Below are positions 55,350-64,000 of a stretch of DNA of 64,000 nt, in pieces. Within the stretch, counting starts at the first letter, position 1; every line of letters begins with the position of its first letter. Under the pieces are notes generated by a model, which was given only the letters and a program-made list of their open reading frames with translations, did no database searches and was not told the DNA's origin. Source of the stretch: Dillenia suffruticosa (lineage: Eukaryota > Streptophyta > Magnoliopsida > Dilleniales > Dilleniaceae); assembly GCA_033439265.1 (NCBI GenBank), contig JAVTVX010000009.1, positions 12,737,109-12,801,108 on the forward strand, written 5' to 3'. A program made the translations under genes and the position numbers.

Positions 55350-57796
55350 TGTGGCACCGACAAAGAGAAGAAAAAAAGGGGAAAGTGAAAAAGTCACTTT
55401 CCCAATTCTTTCACTCATTCTCTCCCTCTCCCGGTTTACTCTCTCTCTCATGAATTCTCTCTCCCTCCCACTCACTCTCCCTCTTTGTTTCTCTTGCTCC
55501 CAATCTCTCTATCATCTCTCTCCCTCTCTCGATTTTGTGCTCGGTTCCGCCTCCCTCTCCGTCGATCTCTCTCTCTAGCACTTTCGGTCTTCGTCGCTCT
55601 CTCACCATCCCTCGAACTCTCTCTCTCGCACTCTCTGTGTCTCTCTCTCTGCTTTCTCCCTCACACTCGCGAGTGCACACATCAGCAGTGAGTGCGCCAG
55701 CCCGCGAGTACACCATCCCGTCAGCCCAGGAGCCCACGAGCCCACGACGGCCCTTGAGCCCTCGACCTGCTCTCTCTGCCGAGAGCCTTCCTGCAATGTC
55801 CGCTGCTCTTTACCGCGACCGCACTATTAGAAACCCTAGGCCGCGACCCTTCCACTGCACAGGTAAGGGCTGATTGTTGATCAATAGTTTAGGGGTTTTG
55901 ATTCTCTTGGAAATTAAGGTTTAATTGCTAAAGTGTGTTTCGGTTTGGAAACATTACAGGAGTTCGGATCGAGTTGTAAGCGCACGGACGCTAGGGCTAC
56001 AAGCTACGGAAACCATAGGTGAGGGAAATTTAAATCCTTTCGATAAATCGAGTGAATTTTGTGTAAGAGGTCTTGTATATATTTAGGATGTATGTTAGAT
56101 ACGATTAAAATGCATTTTTGACATTTGATATGTAATTTCTAGGGTTTCGTCTAAATTCTATATGAATTTAGATTGATCAATACGAAAGAAACGTGTTTGA
56201 CGAAATTAGAAACTTGTTGAGTCGATTAGGATAGATTTCCTTGGAATTTGAATTGAAATTGTGGATTATTGGTCTAGGTTGACCTTTTTGGAGCTTGAAA
56301 GGAGATTTCTTGAGTATCGATAGGGCATAGGGAGTGGATACCCTCCCTAGAAGGTGAGTGGATGGTCCGTTGTGTTATAAATGAGCAAATGAGTTTAAAA
56401 TTGTTTTATAAATGATTTTGTAAGATTTTTCATGTTTTATATCAATTGTTTTGTGATCGTGGGATGTCCGGACTGGATTGTGAAGTATGAATGCATCCAT
56501 TGTATTTATAAATGCATATGTGCCATATGTGATTTGATGCTGCTCTATAACTTGCTATGACATGAAATTGATGATTGTTTGCTAGAAATTATGGCACATG
56601 ACTTGAGAAATGACATATTTGAGAAATGCATGGTGCTAGTAGTCAATGGCTATAGTCATTCCCTCCACGGAGCGACCCGACGGGGTGGCGTGGTTGGGGT
56701 TTTATTGCGAGAAAGGTATAAGCGGCCTCTTCTCTGCCACGTCGGACTATCCGGATTGCACCCCGGGGAGGTCCGAGCCAACGCCAAGGAAAGGAGTAGT
56801 GTTTGAAATACTGAAATGGAAAACCTCTTGGCGGGCTTTCGTCTTGGTTCGGCCAAACGCAAGACGGAAGTAATTTCGATGAGACCCTTGTGATTTTCTG
56901 AAAGAATACTTGATGTGGATGCATACTTTGCGAATTATCTGATTTACTAAAAAATGTTTCGATATATATATGAAATGTTATTTGAGATATATTTTGACAC
57001 TCCCACATTCACCCCTCATTTATCACACAATTATACCATTGCACTCTACTCACTGAGTATTTCCCAATACTCAGCTCTCCCTTTAACATCTTTCAGAGGA
57101 AGTTTAGATCTGCTACAGAAATTGGAGCTGGGGAAGATTTATTCCGCTGACTTGTGTAGGTACATAGAAATGCAAGTTCATTTTGGTTGATTTTGAAGTC
57201 CATGGAATGAAAGACTTGTATAATTCTTTTGGTATGGATTAAATTAATACTTGTTTCATATATAAGAGAAAGTATTGATGGAATCCTTACATGGTTTGTA
57301 CGGAACTTGTTCATTTTCTTTTAAACTCTCATATGGGACATTTGGATTGAAATTCTGAATTTCGATACTTTCTTTTGGATTTGTGAAGTTCTGTACATTT
57401 CATACCGCTTGGATTTTACCGACGCTAGCTCGTTTCTTCATGCGAGTGTTAGTAAAATTCTGCGATTATGATTTGGGACTTCTTTATTTTAAATGTTTTA
57501 ATTATGCTGAGAATTCTGGAATGGCTGGGATTGCCAATTTTTGCATGTATGCATGTATAGGGACCCCCGCCCCATTCGCGTGTTGATGCATGCTCATGTG
57601 TACAGGGATGGACCGGATGGGTCCTTTATATGTGTATTGTCGTGATTTTTTTTTCCATTTCTGATGGAGTGTGTATTGGATGAGTTTTGAACTGATTTGT
57701 AGCCTTGTGGAGTCCTGGTATAAGGGGAGGTTCTGCCCGTGTACCGAGACAACGCGGCGGCTATTGCGTGGTCGATCTGAGGATCGGGGCGTGACA
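55350..57796 (+). repeat. 5' LTR of Tekay element 3 (2,447 bp)
   Basis: TGTGGCACCGAC to CGGGGCGTGACA. It includes a long CT-rich leader (55390-55670), a telo-box-like AAACCCTAG at 55841, a putative intron (55863-55959) and GAAG|GTGAGTGG at 56354. Confidence 0.92.
55863..55959 (+). other. Putative LTR leader intron 1, Tekay element 3
   Basis: GCACAG|GTAAGGGC to GGAAACATTACAG|GAG: 97 bp, T-rich, with both splice sites close to plant consensus and a branch-like TTAATT 30 bp or so upstream of the acceptor. Equivalent intervals lie in element 2 and the A/B LTRs. Confidence 0.55.
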
Positions 57797-58044
57797 GCTT
57801 TATTGGTATCAGAGCGAGGTTCACGATTTTAAAAGTTTGATGGTTTTGGATATAATTTCAAATGTTTCCAAATGTCCCGAAAGTTTTCTAAAAACTTTGA
57901 AATGTTTGGTTTTCGAAAAAGGTTTTCGGAGAATGTACAAAGTCTTCCATGGATTTCTTAGGAAATTAGAAACATTCTTTTTAGGGGGTTAAATATTAGC
58001 CTTTGCTTAACCGTTTGACTTAATTGTAACTTCTTGTTGTGTAG
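56354..58044 (+). other. Putative leader intron 2 (LTR to gag), Tekay element 3
   Basis: Donor GAAG|GTGAGTGG within the LTR; acceptor TTCTTGTTGTGTAG ends at 58044, six bases before the gag ATG at 58051. The 1,691-bp interval spans the rest of the LTR and the priming site. An alternative donor (CATAG|GTGAGG) lies at 56019. Confidence 0.4.
57804..57815 (+). promoter_or_regulatory. Primer-binding site, initiator-Met tRNA
   Basis: TGGTATCAGAGC seven bases after the LTR end. Confidence 0.95.
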
Positions 58045-58050
58045 ATCATT

Positions 58051-59454
58051 ATGCCTCCATGAAAGAGAATGAGGAATGTGAACGAGATTCCTCAACCGGA
58101 GCATGAGGATGAGTCGTCCTCGCATGCTCTTCCTCCTTCCGTGCCTACACACCCGGCTCCTCCTACCGGGATTTCGGCTCTTCCTATTCCTGCTCTTCAG
58201 CAAATAATGGAGTGGTGGAGCACCTTCGGAGAGCAGTACCAAGCTCCACATGCGACTTTAGCTCCTCCACCGACCACTCCTTCAGTGCTGGTTGCTACTC
58301 CTAGTACCCCACTAGCGCCTCCTCCTCCGGTTGTCACAACAACCGATCGCCCTACTGTGGAGTTATCTAAGTTGATAAAGGAGGCAAGGCAATTAGGATG
58401 TGAGACATTCGCGGGTACTTCTGATGCTTCAATGGCCAAGGAATGGATTGGCCGAATTCAAGAGACCGTCTCCGATATGAGATTAAGCGATGAGATGAAA
58501 TTATGGGTGGCGGTGAAACTGTTGGATAAAGGTGCAAGGACATGGTGGGAGAATGTGAAGGGAAGGGCTCCTGTTCCTCCTAATTGGACAGAATTTCTTA
58601 GGGCCTTTGAGGAGAAATACGACACCCGATTCTATCGGGATCAAAAAAGAGAGGATTTTTTCAAATTAGCTCAAGAAACAAGACAGTATCTGAGTACGAG
58701 ACAGAACTGAGAGAGTTTGCTAATTATGTTCCAGAGTTTGTGAACTCCGAGGAGTCTCTAAGTTCAAAGTTCGAGTCGGGACTAAAACTGAATATTAGAG
58801 AGAAAATGCCCATCACCAAGGGGCATACTTTCCAAGACATTCTAGACTTGGCCTTGAGGGCCGAGAAAATGGTGATGGAGAGAAACAAAGTCAGAGAGCA
58901 TCATGAGAAAGGAAAGAGGCCTAGTGGCTCCGGTTTGAGTCAAGGTTTTAAAAGAAGTCGAGACATGGGCTCTTATAGCAGTAGATCCTTTTCGGGATCG
59001 GTTGGCTTTCCTCCGAGACAATCTACTTTTAGGCCTAGTGCTCCCAGCAGAACCGTTGGTATGGAAGTAGGGTCCATGGGTGGCAGAGGAGAAACTTGCC
59101 CAAATTGCAAGGGACGTCATCCGGGTCCATGTGTGGAACCCAGATGATGCTACCATTTTGGGAAGGTGGATCACATTCGGCACTCTTGTCCGGAGTTAAA
59201 TGTAGAAGGGCAAGGAAGCCGACAAGTTAGAGGTCCCTCGAGTGGTTCTAGAAGAGATTCAACGATTGCTCCTACACCTTCCACTAGCAATGCACCGAGG
59301 ACGGGCACGGGTAGTAATACTGTAGCTGCCCCCACACAACGCTCTCAACCTAGAACTCAGACCCGAATCTATGCCATGACAAATGAAGAGGCCCAAGTAA
59401 ATCCTGATGTAGTCACAGGTAAATCTCTATTAAATTTTAAGTTTTGAAATTGAA
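58051..59454 (+). pseudogene. gag: gag of Tekay element 3, broken
   Basis: The family start is ATG at 58051, but codon 4 is TGA (element 2 has Arg there); an internal ATG at 58069 reopens the frame. That frame (58069-58710) has a Pro-rich N-terminus and a well-kept capsid domain (VELSKLIKEARQLGCETFAG, FLRAFEEKYDTRFYRDQKRE), then a single-base loss near 58678 shifts it. The next frame (58740-59147) has the capsid C-terminus and a CPNCKGRHPGPC zinc motif, and stops at TGA 59145. The knuckle after it reads CYHFGKVDHIRHSC, with Phe for the second Cys. The final frame crosses the donor at 59419 and ends at 59445-59447. Confidence 0.88.
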
Positions 59455-59552
59455 AATGTGACATAAATGGTTTATGATTATAATTTGATAGTTGTGATCA
59501 TGACTTAAAGAATGTGGATGATATGACTTTTGTTTATGGTTTATAATTATAG
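59419..59552 (+). other. Putative gag/protease boundary intron, Tekay element 3
   Basis: 134 bp from TCACAG|GTAAATCTC to TTTATAATTATAG|GTACAATG. AT-rich, phase 1 at a Gly codon, with an in-frame stop 9 codons into the intron. Splicing would fuse gag to protease in frame. Best-looking of the three gag/protease intervals. Confidence 0.7.
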
Positions 59553-59557
59553 GTACA

Positions 59558-62500
59558 ATGAAAATTTTTGATGTCGATCCACATGTGCTCATAGATACCG
59601 GGTCTAATCATTCCTTTGTGGGTTCGGGATTTGCTAGACATTCTGATAAGCCTTTAATTCCACTGGTTGAGGAATTATTGGCTATCACACCTTTGGGAGA
59701 ACATTTAATCAAGGGAACAGTGTATAAGTCTTGTGAGGTAAAAATCGGGAAAGTAACTCTCGAGGCGGATTTGATTATGTTGGAAATGAAAGATTTTGAT
59801 GTCATTCTAGGTATGGATTAGCTGTATCTTCACCGAGCTTCCGTGAATTGCTTCACTAAGAAAGTGGAATTCCGAAGGCCAGGACATCCCTTGCTTGTAT
59901 TCGCCGGAGAACGGCGAGTGTTGCCGAGTTGTATAGTTTCAGCTCTTGAAGCACGGAGACTAGTGCATAAGGGATGTGAAGCTTATTTGGCACACATTGT
60001 TGATACCACTGTGAGAAGTCCTAGTCGGGACGATGTTCCTGTGGTGAATGAGTTTCCGGATGTTTTTCTGGAAGAGTTGCCTAGGTTGCCACCAAACCGA
60101 GAGCTCGATTTCACAATAGATCTAATTCCCGGTACCGCACTAATTTCTATTCCCCCGTATCGAATGGTACCCACAGAGTTGAAAGAGCTGAAGGTTCAGC
60201 TCCAAGAGTTGCTGGAGAAAGGGTTTATCCGACCGAGCACTTCACCTTGGGGTGCTCCGGTCTTGTTTGTAAAGAAAAAGAACGGAACCCTCCGATTATG
60301 TATTGACTACCGACAGCTCAACAAGGCAATGATAAAGAATAAGTATCCTCTTCCGAGAATTGATGATCTGTTTGATCAACTTCAAGGTGCAAGTGTTTTT
60401 TCAAAGATCGACTTGAGATCTGGTTATCATCAGTTGAAGATCAAGAATGGTGATGTTCATAAGACCGCATTTAGAACGCGGTATGGACACTACGAATTCC
60501 TAGTAATGCCCTTTGGATTGACGAATGCTCCTGCGGCCTTCATGGATCTCATGAATCGAGCGTTCCATCCTTATCTTGATAAATTTGTTATAGTCTTCAT
60601 CGACGACATTTTGGTGTATTCCAAAAGTGATGAAGAGCATTCCAAACATCTCCGAATCATTTTACAAACTCTTAGGGAAAAAGAGTTGTATGCCAAGTTC
60701 TCAAAATACGAGTTTTGGCTAAGAAAGATTGGATTTTTGGGACATGTGGTTTCTAGCGACGGGATTTTTGTGGATCCAAAGAAGGTGGAAGTCATTCTGA
60801 AGTGGGAGCAGCCTAAAAATGTCACCGAAGTGCGAAGTTTTCTTGGATTAGCAGGGTATTATCGGAGATTCGTAGAAGGATTCTCGAAAATAGCAGCTCC
60901 GATGACAAGTTTGACTCGAAAGGGAGTCAAGTTCGAATGGGGTGAAAAGTGTGAGGATAGTTTTCAAGAGCTTAAGCAAAGGTTGACCTCCGCTCCTATC
61001 CTTGCTCTCCCTACTAGTGGCGGTGGTGATTATGTGGTGTACAGTGATGCCAGCAAGCAAGGATTAGGGTGCGTGCTGATGCAAGGTGATAAGGTGATTG
61101 CTTATGCTTCTCGCCAACTAAAGAAGCACGAAGTGAACTATCCTACTCATGATTTGGAGCTAGCTGCCATTGTGTTTGCTTTAAAGATTTGGCAGCATTA
61201 TCTGTATAGGGTTACTTGTAAGGTCTTTACCGTTCACAAGAGTCTCAAATACTTACTCACTCAGAAGGAGCTCAATTTGAGACAAAGAAGGTGGTTAGAA
61301 CTGATCAAGGATTATGACTTAGTAATTGACTACCACCCTAGGAAGGCGAATGTCGTAGCTGATACTTTAAGCCGCAAGTCCTCATCTACGACATCCCAAG
61401 AGAGTTCTTACCTCTCTTGTTTAGTTGGACTCCGAGCACTTGGAGTTGAGTTGGCTAAGGATGATCAAGGTGCTTTATTAGCCAAGTTTGTGGTCAGACC
61501 TACATTATTGGATCGCATTCGGGAGCTTCAGGCTATAGATGATGAGTTGAAGGGCATTGTTGAGAAAATCCAAAAAGGGGAAGGCGGTGAATTCCGGATT
61601 CAGGACGATGGAATTATATTGTATGGGAAACGAATGTGCATTCCGAAAAATGAAGATCTCCGGAAGGCTATACTCGAAGAGGCGCATTCCTCGGCCTATG
61701 CTATACATCCGGGGAGTACCAAAATGTATCGAACCATCAAAGAATCATATTGGTGGTCTGGGATGAAGAGAGAGATAGCCGAATTTGTGGCGAAGTGTCT
61801 TGTATGCCAGCAGATCAAGGCTGAACATCAGAAACCGGCAGGGACACTTCAACCACTACCAATTCCCGAATGGAAATGGGAGCATATCACTATGGATTTC
61901 GTAGTGGGATTGCCACGTACTCCGAGCCATCACGATGCCATATGGGTGATTGTAGACCGTCTCACCAAATCGGCTCAATTCTTGCCAATTCAGAATACTT
62001 ATTCCTTGGAAAGATTGGCAAAGTTGTACATTGATGAGATCGTAAGGCTTCACGGAGTACCGGTGTCTATTGTATCGGACCGTGATCCTCGATTTACTTC
62101 TAGATTCTGGCCAAAGTTACAAGAGTCCTTAGGGACTAAGTTGAAATTCAGCATTGCTTTTCATCCCCAAACCGATGGACAATCGGAGCGCACCATCCAA
62201 ACATTGGAGGATATGCTTAGGGCATGTGTTACGGAATTTCAAGGCAGTTGGGATAGATACCTTCCGTTGGTTGAATTTGCCTACAACAACAGTTATCAAG
62301 CAAGCATAGGGATGCCTCCATATGAAGCCCTTTATGGAAGGAAGTGTCGTACTCCCTTATGTTGGGATGAAGTTGGAGAGAGAAAGATTGAAAGCATAGA
62401 AATGATCGAGGCCACTAAAGAAAAAGTAAAGCTGATTCAGGAAAGAATGAAGGTGGCTCAAGATCGACAAAAGAGCTATGCTGACAAGAGAAGAAGACCT

Positions 62501-62935
62501 TTGGAATTTGAAGAAGGAGATATGGTGTTTTTGAAGATATCTCCTTGGAAAGGCGTAATCCGTTTTCAGAAACGGGGAAAGCTAAATCCTCGTTATATCG
62601 GTCCCTTCAAAATTCTTGAAAGGATTGGACAAGTGGCATACCGGCTAGAATTGCCGCCGGAGTTATAGAGAATCCATGACGTTTTTCACGTTTTCGTGTT
62701 GAAGAAGTATTTACCGGATCCCTCACACTCATTGGAAGCACCTCCAGTGGAATTGAATGAGAATTTGAGTTTCAAGGTACAACCGGTGAAGATCATTGAT
62801 AGGCAAATCAAGCAATTGAGGAATAAGCAGATTCCTATGGTTAAGGTGCTATGGAGAAATAATCAAGTTGAAGAACAGACTTGGGAAACCGAAAAATTAA
62901 TGCGGAAACAACAACCGCAGCTCTTTGATGTATAA
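59558..62935 (+). pseudogene. pol: pol of Tekay element 3: protease, RT, RNase H, integrase, chromodomain
   Basis: Protease (59558-59821) keeps VLIDTGSNHSFV and ends FDVILGMD, where the next Trp is a TAG. The main frame (59843-62668, 941 codons) holds RT at residues 100-290 with [12 protein letters not shown] and catalytic FIDD (252-255). RNase H has Asp402 in VYSDASK and Asp507 in DTLSRK, but the third catalytic Asp is Val464 (TVHKSL; element 2 has TDHKSL). Integrase has the HPG..CLVC zinc region and a DDE triad at Asp685, Asp746 and Glu782 (35 residues between the last two). A TAG at 62666-62668 separates the last part, with the chromodomain-like end (KVLWRNNQVEEQTWETEKLM, 62696-62935). Pol makes and integrates element cDNA in the nucleus. 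Two stops and V464 predict inactivity. Confidence 0.93.
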
Positions 62936-62985
62936 TTGTATCTTGAAATTTCGGGGACGAAATTTGTTTTTAGGGGGTTAAGTGT

Positions 62986-63030
62986 TGTGGCACCGACAAA
63001 GAGAAAAAAAAAAGATGGAAAGTGAAAAAG
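62986..63030 (+). repeat. 3' LTR of Tekay element 3, 45-bp stub
   Basis: TGTGGCACCGACAAAGAG onward matches the 5' LTR through GTGAAAAAG, then diverges. Too short to date the insertion. Confidence 0.85.
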
Positions 63031-64000
63031 ATAATGCTTTACGTTTAAAGATACGACCGAGAGCTAAAACTTTGATGCTTTACGTTTTTCTAAATTTTGT
63101 ACAAAAAATATTTTAAAAATTTATACAACATACTGGCCGTACATAGAGGATGAAAACAGAATATGTCATTTTGCTATCCTTTCCAAAATCACTATAAAAC
63201 ACATTCTTAATAGAAATTTTCGTGTCATATCTTATTTTAAAGCTTAGGGAGTCTTGTTTATTGAGAAACAAATGGTTTAAAATTTCAAGTCTTATACGAT
63301 GAGAAATCATGGCAAGACTACACATAGTTCAAATCTGAAACAATGATATCTAGTATGCTAGTACATGTATTTAATTTCACTACTTGTAAAGACTTCAATT
63401 TTGAGTATTTTACCTTCATTTGTATGATCTTTTGCTAAGTAGTACCCATCATCTTGATCTTGATTTTCTTGAAACCTTGATCATATTAGCACTATAGTAA
63501 CATAATTTATCAAAAATCATCTCTACACAATCCTTATACTATCTCAATCAACTAGAGATATAGAGTCAATGATGTTCTTATCTCTTTTACTTGTGTTCCT
63601 TCTCCGATATTTCAAGAATTCCACTTGAACATTCAGCAAATCTCTTTTTCCTTACTCTAATTTTCGTCCAAGTGAGGTGAGTCGAAGAGAAAATGGTTGG
63701 TTTTGGTCTTTTATAAACCTAATCAAGCTATGTTGACCCTTGATTCATTTTGCATGCAAGATCTTTACTCTACACTTGTCCTAAGCTTTTCTCTCATGCA
63801 AGATTGCCTACAAGCTACCTTCATGCATCTCTTTTATGTCAATTTCGTTCGTGATGAATTTAAGCACAAAAAGAGGAGTTTTTTATCAATCAATGAGAAT
63901 TCATGCAATGATTTTTCAACCAATGAGTTTTCTCTTTGGTGGAATGAGGTTAGATGGCCACTTTGTGTACTTTTGGCCAATAGTTGATCTCCAATTGTGA
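63031..64000. other. Unassigned AT-rich end of window
   Basis: No gene recognised. The first 80 bp contain a repeated ATGCTTTACGTTT and AAAGATACGACCGAGAGC, phrases seen in some plant LTRs, so another retroelement fragment is possible. The frame at 63697-63987 has no domain I recognise. Confidence 0.45.

Larger units (their letters stand above)
55350..63030 (+). mobile_element. Tekay-clade chromovirus (element 3), 3' LTR almost absent
   Basis: 5' LTR 55350-57796, initiator-Met primer-binding site, gag, boundary intron, pol through chromodomain, purine-rich TTTTTAGGGGG (62969-62979), then 45 bp of 3' LTR (62986-63030) before homology stops. It is the best-preserved coding element in the window and is related to element 2 throughout. 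No right flank exists for a target duplication; the left flank is CAGTA or TCAGTA. Confidence 0.93.

Noticed and set aside
56643-57008. 121-codon minus-strand frame in the Tekay 3 LTR
   Set aside because: Lies within LTR sequence shared with other family members, where the frame is not kept.
63697-63987. 96-codon frame at the window end
   Set aside because: No recognisable domain, composition like surrounding non-coding DNA; kept only as unassigned sequence.

Overview
The window is repeat-dense plant DNA and I see no intact host gene. Long-LTR Ty3/gypsy chromoviruses primed by initiator-Met tRNA, TAT-type gypsy elements, a CACTA DNA transposon, a Copia-like solo LTR, and AT-rich DNA with plant-like splice sites all point to a flowering plant with a sizeable genome. 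I cannot name the species.

Layout. 1-5329: 3' part of a Tekay/Del-like element (element A, +), with an open gag, a collapsed pol and a 3.2-kb LTR. 5330-7591: AT-rich DNA with a short 62-bp-unit array and a possible CACTA transposase-associated remnant. 7592-9716: solo LTR (-) with target-site duplication (TSD) ATAAT. 10277-19211: complete but decayed element B (-), same family as A, TSD AATTA. 19212-21733: no gene, a minisatellite. 21734-43490: TAT element 1 (-), flanked by AGATT/GGATT. It is split by a Tekay chromovirus (24598-40227, +), whose integrase is itself split by a 6.1-kb CACTA element (31424-37504, TSD CTA). 44533-53722: TAT element 2 (+), carrying a Copia-like solo LTR (TSD AATAT) and another LTR-like insert. 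53723-55349: part of a further chromovirus LTR (-), cut by a third Tekay element (55350-63030, +) that keeps a 941-codon RT/RNase H/integrase frame. 63031-64000: unassigned.

How the parts work together. No element looks autonomous. Tekay element 3 is closest, with a few stops and a changed RNase H catalytic residue. A and B share the 3' boundary of a deletion that removed integrase and chromodomain, so a deleted lineage was probably mobilised by related elements. Both TAT elements lack RT and integrase and carry the same antisense ORF before the 3' LTR.

The most interesting signal is a phase-1, GT-AG intron-like gap at the gag/protease boundary. It lies at the same glycine codon in three distinct chromovirus copies and has an early in-frame stop inside it, so retention would give Gag and splicing Gag-Pol. 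A second layer of splice-like signals in the LTR leader (a conserved GTGAGT donor, and an acceptor a few bases before the gag ATG) suggests a spliced coding mRNA without primer-binding site, separate from full-length genomic RNA.
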